Positions 18,169 through 29,331 of a DNA stretch of 64,000 nucleotides are shown in pieces. This stretch comes from Chitinophaga pinensis (GTDB lineage Bacteria; Bacteroidota; Bacteroidia; Flavobacteriales; Flavobacteriaceae). Under the pieces are notes generated by a model. That model searched no databases and was not told the origin of the DNA. It saw only the letters and a program-made list of their open reading frames with translations. The position numbers and the translations under genes are program-made. Positions within the stretch are counted from its first letter, which is position 1, and each line of letters begins with the position of its first letter. The stretch lies in assembly GCA_945873505.1 (NCBI GenBank), contig CAMCDQ010000005.1:20467-84466 (forward strand), written 5' to 3'.

Positions 18169-18235
18169 AATAAAATTATATTAAAAAAGTTTTGCTCTAA
18201 AAAAAATTATATATTTACCGCAGATTATCAACGCT

Positions 18236-18252
18236 TATATTTTTACTTCGAA
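18236..18252 (+). promoter_or_regulatory. Leader motif shared with susC
   Basis: TATATTTTTACTTCGAA, 60 bases upstream of the permease start, matches 16 of 17 positions with 16944-16960. See the entry there. Confidence 0.35.
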
Positions 18253-18269
18253 AATTTAAATTAAGTTTT

Positions 18270-18288
18270 GATAAGCATCGCGCTTATC
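18270..18288 (+). promoter_or_regulatory. Inverted repeat in the leader of the sugar permease gene
   Basis: GATAAGC, five bases (ATCGC), GCTTATC forms a perfect 7-base inverted repeat that ends 23 bases before the ATG at 18312. A second pair (ATCGTT and AACGAT) surrounds the start region. It could be an operator or an mRNA hairpin that affects translation of the operon. Confidence 0.45.
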
Positions 18289-18311
18289 GTTCAAATCTTT
18301 AAAAAACGATA

Positions 18312-19667
18312 ATGGAAAAGCGTAAATTAAGTTTCTGGGAAATTTGGAACATGAGTTTCGGATTCTTAGGAATACAATTTGGTTTTGCTCTACAAGGAGG
18401 ATTCATGTCACGAATTTTCCAAACTTTAGGAGCGGAACAAGATGCAATCCCTTTACTTTGGATTGCGGCACCACTAACTGGTTTAATAGTTCAACCTATA
18501 ATTGGGTATTTGTCAGATAATACCTGGCATCCTAAATTCGGAAGACGAAAACCGTATTTTTTGATTGGTGCAATTTTGAGCTCATTAGCATTGCTTTTTG
18601 TTCCAAATTCACCAACTCTTTGGGTTGCTACCGGATTATTATGGGTTTTAGACGCTTCTATCAATATTAGTATGGAGCCGTTTCGCGCACTTGTTGCCGA
18701 CAAACTTCCCAATTCTCAAAGATCGTACGGATTTGTAATGCAAACTCTTATCATTGGAATTGGAACTTGGATTGCTAGCAATTTACCTTGGATTGTAAAC
18801 CAATTTGGAGTTTCAAATGAAGCAGCAGCTGGCGTTTTGCCAATGTCTGTAAAAGTGGCTTTCGCAATTGGTGCATTTGTATTTATTACGAGTATTTTAT
18901 TTACAATTTTCACAACCAAAGAATATCCGCCAGAAGATATTGCCGTTTTTGAAGAAGAGAAAAAACAATCCAATTTTTTTAAAGACATTACATTAAGTGT
19001 TAAGGAAATGCCGTCAACAATGAAAAAACTTGGACTCGTTCAGTTTTTCAGTTGGTTTGCATTTTTCACTATGTGGAGTATGGCAACACCTGCATTAACA
19101 GAACACGTTTTTAAAGCGCCTGCTCCAATCGAAAAAAACTATGATTTATCAAATGCCAATCAAGCTGCTGCATTTAATGTTGAAAATACCAAATACCAAG
19201 ATGCTGCTAATTTAGTAGGTTCGTCAATGGGAATTTACGGATTGTCATCAATGGCTTTTGCATTATTATTGACATTTTACACGGCTATGAAAAAAATTAA
19301 TAGAAAATACATTCATATGCTTTCTTTAATTTTAGGCGGAATTGGATTTATTATCATGTTTTATGCAACTCCCGAAACATTACTTTATTCCTTTATATTA
19401 ATCGGAATTTCGTGGGGAAGTATTTTATCAATGCCTTATGCGATGCTTTCAAGCGCAGTAGATCCTAAGAAAATGGGGACAATGATGGGTTTATTCAATA
19501 TGTTCATCGTTATTCCACAAATAATTGCCGCACTTGGAGCGATTAACTTCTTTTACAAGTTAATTGGAAATGAAACCATTCATTCTATGACATTGGCAGG
19601 AATTTCTTTGCTACTTGGAGGAATTAGTACACTTTTAATAACGGATAAAAACGCCATTACAGATTAA
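18312..19667 (+). CDS. MFS sugar transporter (maltose/SLC45-like)
   Basis: The 451-residue inner-membrane protein has about 12 membrane helices. The N-terminal half carries the loop motif GYLSDNTWHPKFGRRKPYFLIG, characteristic of the SLC45/GPH-like sugar porters, with WIAAPLTGLIVQPIIG before it. There is no signal peptide, as expected. Given the neighbours it should carry maltose or short maltodextrins from periplasm to cytoplasm, driven by protons; this is inference from context. It is the first gene of the rightward operon after the LacI-type gene (143-base gap with an inverted repeat) and precedes pgmB by 5 bases. Confidence 0.9.
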   Translation: MEKRKLSFWEIWNMSFGFLGIQFGFALQGGFMSRIFQTLGAEQDAIPLLWIAAPLTGLIVQPIIGYLSDNTWHPKFGRRKPYFLIGAILSSLALLFVPNSPTLWVATGLLWVLDASINISMEPFRALVADKLPNSQRSYGFVMQTLIIGIGTWIASNLPWIVNQFGVSNEAAAGVLPMSVKVAFAIGAFVFITSILFTIFTTKEYPPEDIAVFEEEKKQSNFFKDITLSVKEMPSTMKKLGLVQFFSWFAFFTMWSMATPALTEHVFKAPAPIEKNYDLSNANQAAAFNVENTKYQDAANLVGSSMGIYGLSSMAFALLLTFYTAMKKINRKYIHMLSLILGGIGFIIMFYATPETLLYSFILIGISWGSILSMPYAMLSSAVDPKKMGTMMGLFNMFIVIPQIIAALGAINFFYKLIGNETIHSMTLAGISLLLGGISTLLITDKNAITD

Positions 19668-19672
19668 TAATA

Positions 19673-20326
19673 ATGAATATAAAAGCATTTATTTTCGACC
19701 TTGACGGTGTAATTGTTGACACAGCCAAATATCATTTTATCGCTTGGCAAAAAATTGCAACAGCAATAGGGATCGGATTTACATTAGAACATAATGAACA
19801 ATTAAAGGGAGTTAGCCGCGTGCGTTCCCTTGAATTGATATTAGAATTAGGAAAGGTAGAAGCTTCGCAAGAAGATAAAAACAAATGGTTGCTTCAAAAA
19901 AACGAAAACTATTTGTCCTATTTAGTTGATATCGATGAAGGTGAATTGTTACCTGGTATTCTTCCAATATTAAAATATTTAAAAGAGAATAACCAAAAAA
20001 TTGCTTTAGGATCTGCAAGTAAAAACGCAAGACCTATTTTAGAAAAAACAGGAATACTTCATTATTTTGATGCAATTGTTGACGGAAATGATGTTTCAAA
20101 TGCAAAACCAGATCCCGAAGTATTTTTGCAAGCCGCAAAGCTAGTAGGAATAAGTAATGAAAATTCCATTGTATTTGAAGATTCTGTTGCAGGAATTCAA
20201 GCTGCAAATACTGCAAAAATGAAAAGTATCGGAATTGGGGAAAATAAAATTCTCTTTGAAGCCGATTTCATTTTTGAAGATTTTACTCAAATAAATATAG
20301 AATTTATAGAGAAGTTAATTAATTAA
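19673..20326 (+). CDS. pgmB: Beta-phosphoglucomutase
   Basis: The 217-residue HAD-superfamily enzyme has Asp9 and Asp11 in the FDLDGVIVDTAKYHF motif, the substrate cap loop LKGVSRVRSLE, the phosphate-binding LGSASKN, Lys in NAKPDPEVFL, and EDSVAGIQAA. It converts beta-glucose-1-phosphate to glucose-6-phosphate in the cytoplasm. It sits between the permease and GH65 phosphorylase, which produces beta-glucose-1-phosphate, so the three genes form a classic maltose phosphorolysis module. Length and motifs are intact. Confidence 0.95.
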   Translation: MNIKAFIFDLDGVIVDTAKYHFIAWQKIATAIGIGFTLEHNEQLKGVSRVRSLELILELGKVEASQEDKNKWLLQKNENYLSYLVDIDEGELLPGILPILKYLKENNQKIALGSASKNARPILEKTGILHYFDAIVDGNDVSNAKPDPEVFLQAAKLVGISNENSIVFEDSVAGIQAANTAKMKSIGIGENKILFEADFIFEDFTQINIEFIEKLIN

Positions 20327-20359
20327 AAGATTCAATTTGAATCTTTAAATAAAAAAAGA

Positions 20360-22666
20360 ATGAACCAAGATTATATAAAGCCAAACAATTGGTCAATTAT
20401 AGAAGAAGGATTTAACAAAGAAAGCGTGAAATCATCAGAAAGCCTTTTCAGTATTGGGAATAGTGCTATGGGACAACGTGCTAATTTTGAAGAAAATTAT
20501 ACGGGAGAAACATTTCAAGGAAGCTATATTGCAGGAATTTATTATCCTGACAAAACAAAAGTGGGCTGGTGGAAAAATGGCTATCCTGAATATTTTGCCA
20601 AAGTATTAAACGCACCAAATTGGATTGGTATTGACATTGAAATCAACGAGGAACAACTCGATTTAAATACATGCAAAACAGTAAAAAACTTTCGCAGAGA
20701 ATTGAATATGCGAGAAGGTTGGTACCACCGTTGTTTTGAAGCTACATTAGAAAACGGAACTGAAATTGCCGTAAATATTCGTCGCTTTTTGTCATTAGAC
20801 TTAGATGAATTAGGTGTTATAAATTATGAAATTACACCTTTAAATAAAGAGGCAAAAATCGTATTTAAACCTTATATTGATGCTGGAGTTTCCAATGAAG
20901 ATGCGAATTGGGAAGAAAAATTCTGGGAGCCAATTGGTGTGAAAAATTCTGGAAATGCAGCATTTGTAACTGCGCAAACCTTTAAAACGCATTTTATAGC
21001 AACTACATTTATGCAAAATTCTATTTTCATAAATGATAAAAATCAAAATTCCTATCCAAACGATTGCACTTCAACTTCAGAAAAAATTCAATTTGACTAT
21101 TTTGTAAATGCCGCTCAAGGCGAAAAAATAACAATCCAGAAAATAGGAGGTTATACGGTTTCTTTAAACCACGAAAACACTCAAATTGCAGCAGAAAATG
21201 TAATCAGAAAAGCATTAGAATTAGGGTATAACCAATTGTTGGAAAACCAAATTCAAGCTTGGGCGAAAATCTGGGAAATGTCAGACATTACTATTGATGG
21301 CGATATCAAAGCGCAACAAGGCATTCGTTTTAATATTTTTCAATTGAACCAAACCTATTTAGGGAAAGATTCTCGATTGAATATTGGGCCAAAAGGGTTC
21401 ACTGGCGAAAAATATGGCGGTTCAACTTATTGGGATACTGAAGCTTATTGTATTCCATTTTATATGGCTACAAAAGACCAAAAAGTGGCTCGAAATTTAT
21501 TGACGTATCGCTACAATCAATTGGATAAAGCAATCGAAAACGCAGAAAAATTAGGCTTTACAAACGGCGCTGCTTTGTATCCAATGGTTACAATGAATGG
21601 CGAAGAATGCCATAACGAATGGGAAATTACATTTGAAGAAATTCATAGAAATGGAGCCATTGCCTTTGCAATTTTCAATTATCATCGTTTCACTGGTGAT
21701 TACTCTTATATCCCCGAAAAAGGATTGGAAGTACTGATTGGAATTGCCCGTTTTTGGCATCAAAGAGCTACATTTTCATCCAATTTAAATCAATATGTAA
21801 TTCTTGGAGTTACAGGTCCAAATGAATATGAAAACAACGTAAACAATAATTTTTATACCAATTATATTGCAAAATGGTGTTTGGATTATACTTACGAACA
21901 AATTCAAAAAGTGGCTCTTGAATATCCAGCAGATCACAATAGAATTTCTGAAAAAGTGAAAATCTCAGATTCAGAATTGCAATCTTGGAAAAAAGTGGCT
22001 GATGGAATGTATTTCCCCTTTTCCAAAGAATTAGACATTTACCTTCAACAAGATGGGTTCTTAGATAAGGAATTAGTGAAAGTTGCCGATTTAGATAAAA
22101 GTCAAAGACCGATTAATCAAAAATGGTCTTGGGATAGAATTTTACGTTCACCCTTTATAAAACAAGCCGATGTTTTGCAATGTTTCTATTTCTTTGAAGA
22201 ACATTTTTCTAAAGAAGAATTAAAACGAAATTTTGAGTTTTATGAAGCTTTTACCGTTCACGAAAGTTCGCTTTCGCCTTGCGTACATTCTATTCAAGCA
22301 GCAGTTTTAGACAAAATGGATATGGCCTATACTTTCTATTTGAGAACGTCTCGTTTGGATTTAGACGATTACAATAAAGAAGTGGAAGAAGGCTGTCACA
22401 TCACATCAATGGCGGGAACTTGGATGAGTATTGTAGAAGGTTTTGGAGGAATGCGTGTCAAAAATGATGCGTTACATTTTGCACCAAAAATCCCAAAAGA
22501 ATGGGAAGGTTATTCGTTTAAAATCAATTTCAGAAACCAAATACTTAAAGTTGCAGTGAATCAATATGAAACTCATTTTTCTTTAGAAGGAAACCATAGT
22601 ATTTCGGTTTATGTCAATGGAAAAGAAGTAATTGTTGAACCAAATAGTTTATTAACTGTTATATAA
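20360..22666 (+). CDS. Glycoside hydrolase family 65 phosphorylase (probably maltose phosphorylase)
   Basis: The 768-residue protein has no signal peptide, so it is cytoplasmic. It shows the GH65 layout: an N-terminal beta-sandwich (about 1-270, with SLFSIGNSAMGQRANFEE), then an (alpha/alpha)6 barrel with GGSTYWDTEAYCIPFYMAT and the catalytic Glu at about 488 in GVTGPNEYENNV, and a C-terminal beta domain. The phosphate-site region with HESSLSPCVHSI (about 635-646) is present. It should split maltose with phosphate into glucose and beta-glucose-1-phosphate. Kojibiose or trehalose phosphorylase would also fit the family, but maltose is favoured by the neighbours (pgmB, GH97, GH13). The gap after pgmB is 33 bases. 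Confidence 0.9.
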   Translation: MNQDYIKPNNWSIIEEGFNKESVKSSESLFSIGNSAMGQRANFEENYTGETFQGSYIAGIYYPDKTKVGWWKNGYPEYFAKVLNAPNWIGIDIEINEEQLDLNTCKTVKNFRRELNMREGWYHRCFEATLENGTEIAVNIRRFLSLDLDELGVINYEITPLNKEAKIVFKPYIDAGVSNEDANWEEKFWEPIGVKNSGNAAFVTAQTFKTHFIATTFMQNSIFINDKNQNSYPNDCTSTSEKIQFDYFVNAAQGEKITIQKIGGYTVSLNHENTQIAAENVIRKALELGYNQLLENQIQAWAKIWEMSDITIDGDIKAQQGIRFNIFQLNQTYLGKDSRLNIGPKGFTGEKYGGSTYWDTEAYCIPFYMATKDQKVARNLLTYRYNQLDKAIENAEKLGFTNGAALYPMVTMNGEECHNEWEITFEEIHRNGAIAFAIFNYHRFTGDYSYIPEKGLEVLIGIARFWHQRATFSSNLNQYVILGVTGPNEYENNVNNNFYTNYIAKWCLDYTYEQIQKVALEYPADHNRISEKVKISDSELQSWKKVADGMYFPFSKELDIYLQQDGFLDKELVKVADLDKSQRPINQKWSWDRILRSPFIKQADVLQCFYFFEEHFSKEELKRNFEFYEAFTVHESSLSPCVHSIQAAVLDKMDMAYTFYLRTSRLDLDDYNKEVEEGCHITSMAGTWMSIVEGFGGMRVKNDALHFAPKIPKEWEGYSFKINFRNQILKVAVNQYETHFSLEGNHSISVYVNGKEVIVEPNSLLTVI

Positions 22667-24790
<2,124 letters not shown>

Positions 24791-24799
24791 CTCTCGATT

Positions 24800-24872
24800 T
24801 TGTCATGCTGAACTTGTTTCAGCAACTAACTGAAGATTATATTGAGAATCTGAAATGAATTCAGATTGACAA
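24800..24872 (+). repeat. REP-like palindromic element between GH97 and GH13 genes
   Basis: The outer ends TTGTCA and TGACAA are inverted. Inside are two further palindromic blocks: CTGAACTTGTTTCAG and TCTGAAATGAATTCAGA. It fills most of the 100-base gap between two genes of one operon. Similar TCATGCTGAA...TTCAG sequences are dispersed in flavobacterial genomes (from memory). A related short palindrome is at 37171-37191. Confidence 0.6.
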
Positions 24873-24890
24873 GACCAAATAAAAATTATT

Positions 24891-26726
24891 ATGAAAAAAT
24901 ACATTTTAGCCCTTTTATTACTTTTCAATTTCGTTTCAAACGCACAAATTGACCGTGTTGAACCCCCGTTTTGGTGGAGCGATATGAATCTTTCTGAGGT
25001 TCAAATTATGTTTTATGGCAAAAATATTGCTCAGAATGAAGTTGCTGTTTCAAGTGGATTGGTAATCAAAACCATTCAAAAAACAGAAAATCCGAATTAT
25101 TTATTTGTAACCATCGACACTAAAAATGTAGCGGCTCAAGATTTTGTATTTACATTTAAAAATGGCAAAAAATCATTTACACAAAATTATGCTCTAAAAG
25201 CAAGAAGAGAAAATTCAAAATTCCGTAAAAGTTACGATTCTTCGGATGTGATTTATCTTATTATGCCCGATCGTTTTGCTAATGGAAATCCAGATAATGA
25301 CAGTTCAAAAAGCACTTCTGAAAAGTCAAATCGAACAAATCCTGGCGGAAGACACGGTGGCGATATTGAAGGAATTATCAACAACTTAGACTACATCAAA
25401 GAACTTGGCGCAACAGCACTTTGGCCAACGCCACTTTGCGAAGACAACGACGATGGTTATTCTTATCACGGTTACGGACAATCTGATGTTTATAAAATGG
25501 ATCCGCGTTATGGAACCAACGAAGATTATGTGCGATTGAGTGCTGAATTGCACAAACGCGGTATGAAAAATATTATGGATTATGTAACCAATCATTGGGG
25601 TTGGAAACATTGGATGTACAATGATTTACCAACTTATAATTGGATTCATCAATTCCCAGGATACTCTCAATCTAATTATAGAATGACAACGCAATTTGAT
25701 AATAATGCTTCGAAAGTTGATACAAAACAATGTATGGACGGATGGTTTGTTCCTTCCATGCCCGATTTAAATCAGTCGAATCCTTTGGTGTTAAATTACC
25801 TAACTCAAAATGCGATATGGTGGATCGAATATGCCGATTTAGATGGTTTTAGAGTTGATACTTACTCTTATAACGATAAAGATGGAATTTCAAAATGGAC
25901 GAAAGCCATTACCGATGAATATCCTCATTTTAATATCGTAGGGGAAGTTTGGATGCACGATCAAGCCCAAATGTCGTATTGGCAAAAAGACAGTAAAATT
26001 GGGGCTATCCAAAGTTATAATTCGAATTTACCAAGTGTAATGGACTTTACATTGCACGATGCAATAGGAAATGTTTTTAACGAAGATCGCCAATCTTGGG
26101 ATCGAGGAATGATTCAAGTGTATGACAATTTTGCGAATGATTTCTTGTATCCAAATCCGGATAATTTATTGGTTTTTGTAGAAAATCACGATACAGGACG
26201 TTTTAATGAAATTTATAAAAATGATTTCAAAAAATACCAAATGGCAATGACTTTAATTGCAACAATCAGGGGGATTCCACAGTTGTATTATGGTTCAGAA
26301 ATTGGGATGAATGGCGACAAAGGAAAAGGGGATGCCGATATTAGAAGAGATTTTCCAGGTGGTTGGAATGGTGATACAAACAATGCTTTTACCAAACAAG
26401 GAAGAACTGCAGAACAACAAAAATTCTTTGAATTCTCATCAAAATTATTCACTTGGAGAAAATCAAAAGAAGTAATTCATTCCGGAAAAACAACTCACTA
26501 TGTGCCTGATAATAATGTTTATGTGTATTTCAGATACAATGAAAAAGAAACCGTGATGGTGATTATCAATAATAATTCTGAAAAGCAAACTTTGAAAACC
26601 AATCGATTTAAAGAATCAATTCAAAATTTGAAATCAAGAAAAGAAGTGTTGTCAGGAACTACTTTTGACCTAAATAATGATATTGAAATCGAAGGTAAAT
26701 CAGCCTTGATATTAGAATTGAAATAA
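24891..26726 (+). CDS. susA: GH13 neopullulanase / cyclomaltodextrinase-like (SusA-like)
   Basis: The 611-residue protein has a signal peptide ending FVSNAQ (periplasmic). An N-terminal cyclomaltodextrinase-type beta domain (about 20-105, VEPPFWWSDMNLSEVQIMFYG) precedes the GH13 barrel, with nucleophile Asp323 in GFRVDTYSY, acid/base Glu352 in VGEVWMHD and Asp434 in VENHDTGR. The FFVPSMPDLN-type region (GWFVPSMPDLNQ) is typical of the neopullulanase subfamily. A C-terminal beta domain ends the protein. It should cut maltooligosaccharides or pullulan in the periplasm. It precedes the esterase by one base. Confidence 0.93.
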   Translation: MKKYILALLLLFNFVSNAQIDRVEPPFWWSDMNLSEVQIMFYGKNIAQNEVAVSSGLVIKTIQKTENPNYLFVTIDTKNVAAQDFVFTFKNGKKSFTQNYALKARRENSKFRKSYDSSDVIYLIMPDRFANGNPDNDSSKSTSEKSNRTNPGGRHGGDIEGIINNLDYIKELGATALWPTPLCEDNDDGYSYHGYGQSDVYKMDPRYGTNEDYVRLSAELHKRGMKNIMDYVTNHWGWKHWMYNDLPTYNWIHQFPGYSQSNYRMTTQFDNNASKVDTKQCMDGWFVPSMPDLNQSNPLVLNYLTQNAIWWIEYADLDGFRVDTYSYNDKDGISKWTKAITDEYPHFNIVGEVWMHDQAQMSYWQKDSKIGAIQSYNSNLPSVMDFTLHDAIGNVFNEDRQSWDRGMIQVYDNFANDFLYPNPDNLLVFVENHDTGRFNEIYKNDFKKYQMAMTLIATIRGIPQLYYGSEIGMNGDKGKGDADIRRDFPGGWNGDTNNAFTKQGRTAEQQKFFEFSSKLFTWRKSKEVIHSGKTTHYVPDNNVYVYFRYNEKETVMVIINNNSEKQTLKTNRFKESIQNLKSRKEVLSGTTFDLNNDIEIEGKSALILELK

Positions 26727-26727
26727 T

Positions 26728-27669
26728 ATGAACCGAGTTGTAATTTGCTTTCTATTGATGAACTTCTTATCATTTGCGCAAAGCAAAATGGAAATGATTG
26801 ATCTTATCGATAATAGTAAATTTGAAGGTAAAATATACAGAATTGAGAACTTCAAAACCAAATATATCAAAACCAGAACAGTTGATATTTGGGTTCCAAC
26901 AAATTATTCTAAGGATAAAAAATACAGTGTACTTTACATGCACGATGGACAAATGCTTTTTGACGCAACCACTACTTGGAACAAACAAGAATGGATGGTT
27001 GACGATATGTTGAGCAAATTAACTTCTGAAAATGAAATTGACGATGTTATTGTAGTGGCAATTTGGAATATTCCTGCCATTCGCCACGCCGATTTATTTC
27101 CGAAAAAACCACTTTTACAATTAACTGAAGAAGAGCAAAAACTAATTTTTGAAAACGCTCATAAATTAAGTTATCAGTTCAATTTGGAAGACATCAATTC
27201 GGATAATTATTTGAAATTTATTGTTAAAGAGGTAAAGCCATTTGTCGATTCTAATTTTTCAGTTTTCACCGATGCCGATCACACTGCAATAATGGGTTCT
27301 AGTATGGGCGGATTGATTTCTATGTATGCCATTTGCGAATACCCGAAGGTTTTCAGCAAAGCCGCTTGCCTATCGACGCACTGGATTGGTTTTAGAGAAT
27401 TTGAAAATAATCCAATTCCTGAGAGTTTTTTTAAATATATGAGCGCTAATTTACCCGATCCAAAAAATCACAAAATTTATTTTGATTACGGAACAGAGAC
27501 ATTGGATGCTAGTTATTTAAAATACGCCTATCGGGTAGATGAAATTTTAAAAGAAAAAGGATATACGCAACAAAATTTAAGAAACCTAAAATTTGAAGGT
27601 GAAAATCATTCTGAGGCTTCGTGGCAAAAGAGATTAAATATTCCCCTTGAATTTATGTTTGGAAAATAA
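26728..27669 (+). CDS. Alpha/beta hydrolase of the putative esterase (PF00756-like) family
   Basis: The 313-residue protein has an N-terminal signal segment (CFLLMNFLSFAQ). The alpha/beta-hydrolase fold shows YSVLYMHDGQMLFD, the nucleophile Ser in IMGSSMGGLIS (about residue 191), a likely Asp in FDYGTETLDA and the His in GENHSEASW. It lies one base after the SusA-like gene and 14 bases before a GH13 lipoprotein gene, so it is made with them. Members of this family deacylate esters, including carbohydrate esters. A role on acylated or phosphorylated starch is only a guess, since native starch has few esters. Confidence 0.83.
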   Translation: MNRVVICFLLMNFLSFAQSKMEMIDLIDNSKFEGKIYRIENFKTKYIKTRTVDIWVPTNYSKDKKYSVLYMHDGQMLFDATTTWNKQEWMVDDMLSKLTSENEIDDVIVVAIWNIPAIRHADLFPKKPLLQLTEEEQKLIFENAHKLSYQFNLEDINSDNYLKFIVKEVKPFVDSNFSVFTDADHTAIMGSSMGGLISMYAICEYPKVFSKAACLSTHWIGFREFENNPIPESFFKYMSANLPDPKNHKIYFDYGTETLDASYLKYAYRVDEILKEKGYTQQNLRNLKFEGENHSEASWQKRLNIPLEFMFGK

Positions 27670-27683
27670 TTAAATTATAATAT

Positions 27684-29120
27684 ATGAAAAAGTTACTATT
27701 TACTACAATACTACTTTCGGCAATCATTAGTTGCAAAAAAGAAAGTGCTGAAAAATCAAATTCAACACCACAAATGACTGAAATTACTACTGAAATTGAA
27801 GAAAATGCAGTAATTTATGAAGTAAATATCAGACAATATTCTGAAGAAGGAACGTTCAACGCATTCACCAAAGACATTCCGCAACTTAAAGAAATGGGAA
27901 TTAAGATTCTTTGGGTTATGCCAATATTTCCAATTTCGCAAACCAAAAGAAAAGCAACTGGTGGCGATGATAGCAAATTTGCATCTGAAATGCCCAAGGA
28001 AGAGCAATCAAAATATTTGGGAAGTTACTATGCCGTTTCTGATTTCAAAAAAGTAAATCCTGAATTTGGAACCATTGAAGATTTCAGAAATATGGTTAAA
28101 ATAGCTCACGAAAACGGCATTTATGTAATTTTAGATTGGGTTCCAAATCACACTGGTTGGGATCATATTTGGATAAAACAACATCCAGAATATTACACAC
28201 AAAATGAAAAAGGAGAAATAATTGACCCGATTAATCCTGAAAATGGAAAATCTTGGGGCTGGACCGATGTTGCCGATTTGAATTATGATAATAAAGGACT
28301 TCGAGCAGCAATGACGAGCGATATGTTGCATTGGATAAAAAACGAAAACATTGATGGTTTCCGTTGTGATGTGGCAAGTAATGTTCCAACAGATTTTTGG
28401 CAAGATGCGATACCAAAATTGCGTAAAGTGAAAAACATATTTATGCTTGCCGAAGCTTGGCAACCTGAATTGTTGAAAACCAATTTATTTGATATGTGTT
28501 ACGGTTGGGAAGCGCATCATATTATGAACAGAATTGTGAAAGGCGAAAATACCGTTGCAGACTGGGACAAAAACATAAAAGATAATTCTAAAAAATATGA
28601 AGCCAATGATATTTTGATGAATTTTGTTGACAATCACGACGAAAATTCTTGGAACGGAACTATGAAAAGTCGTTTAGGAAATGCCGAAGAAACGATGACT
28701 GCTTTATCCTACTTAACGCCAGGAATGCCTTTGGTTTATAGCGGTGACGAATATGGATTGGATAAAAGTTTGAAATTCTTTGAAAAAGATTCTATTCCAA
28801 AAACAAAAGGAAAACAATGGGAATGGCGTGTTAAAATAGGCAAACTTAAAAATGAAAATAGCGCTTTAAGTGGTGGAAAAAATCCAGCTTCTTATACTCG
28901 AATTTCTACTTCTAATGATACTAAAATTTTAGCATTTGAAAGGGCAAAAAGTGGTCAAAAAGTAATTTATCTTGGTAATTTATCTAAAGAAACAGCTGCA
29001 TTTTCAGTAGCATTTGAAGGTAAATATACCGATTATATGACAGGTGAAAAAGCGAGTTTTTCAAAAAATCAAAAACAAACTTTCAAACCTTGGGAATATA
29101 AAATTTTAATTGTCGAATAA
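27684..29120 (+). CDS. GH13 alpha-amylase-family lipoprotein
   Basis: The 478-residue protein has a lipoprotein signal (LLSAIISCKKES, Cys17). The GH13 barrel has NIRQYSEEGTF, VILDWVPNHTGWDH, nucleophile Asp229 in GFRCDVASN, Glu257 in LAEAWQPE, and Asp319 in FVDNHDENSW. A C-terminal beta domain ends at KPWEYKILIVE. It is one domain shorter than the secreted amylase and lacks binding modules. As a lipoprotein it is anchored either to the outer membrane surface or facing the periplasm; the weakly acidic residues after the Cys do not settle which. It is the last gene of the rightward arm and is followed by a terminator. Confidence 0.92.
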   Translation: MKKLLFTTILLSAIISCKKESAEKSNSTPQMTEITTEIEENAVIYEVNIRQYSEEGTFNAFTKDIPQLKEMGIKILWVMPIFPISQTKRKATGGDDSKFASEMPKEEQSKYLGSYYAVSDFKKVNPEFGTIEDFRNMVKIAHENGIYVILDWVPNHTGWDHIWIKQHPEYYTQNEKGEIIDPINPENGKSWGWTDVADLNYDNKGLRAAMTSDMLHWIKNENIDGFRCDVASNVPTDFWQDAIPKLRKVKNIFMLAEAWQPELLKTNLFDMCYGWEAHHIMNRIVKGENTVADWDKNIKDNSKKYEANDILMNFVDNHDENSWNGTMKSRLGNAEETMTALSYLTPGMPLVYSGDEYGLDKSLKFFEKDSIPKTKGKQWEWRVKIGKLKNENSALSGGKNPASYTRISTSNDTKILAFERAKSGQKVIYLGNLSKETAAFSVAFEGKYTDYMTGEKASFSKNQKQTFKPWEYKILIVE

Positions 29121-29137
29121 GCATTTCAAAAACACCT

Positions 29138-29173
29138 AAAAAGCACAAATCAGTTCGGTTTGTGCTTTTTTTA
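29138..29173 (+). terminator. Terminator of the rightward starch operon
   Basis: A stem AAAAGCACAAA with TTTGTGCTTTT closes a nine-base loop and is followed by a T run. It lies 18 bases after the GH13 lipoprotein stop and ends the operon. Confidence 0.88.
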
Positions 29174-29262
29174 TTTTATACCAAAAAAAACTACTAATTA
29201 ATCCAAACGTTCTGGTATAATGCAGCGGTATATTTCATTTAAGTCCATTTAAATTGGACTAA

Positions 29263-29294
29263 TTTGAAATAACAGGCGGTATTAGCTACCTTTG
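29263..29294 (+). promoter_or_regulatory. Promoter of the HI0933-type flavoprotein gene
   Basis: TTTG at 29263-29266, 20 bases, TACCTTTG at 29287-29294: a perfect match to the Bacteroidetes consensus. The gene starts 38 bases downstream. Confidence 0.75.
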
Positions 29295-29331
29295 CACTTT
29301 ATCAAAGTCAAGCACTTTGAAAAATTAAATT

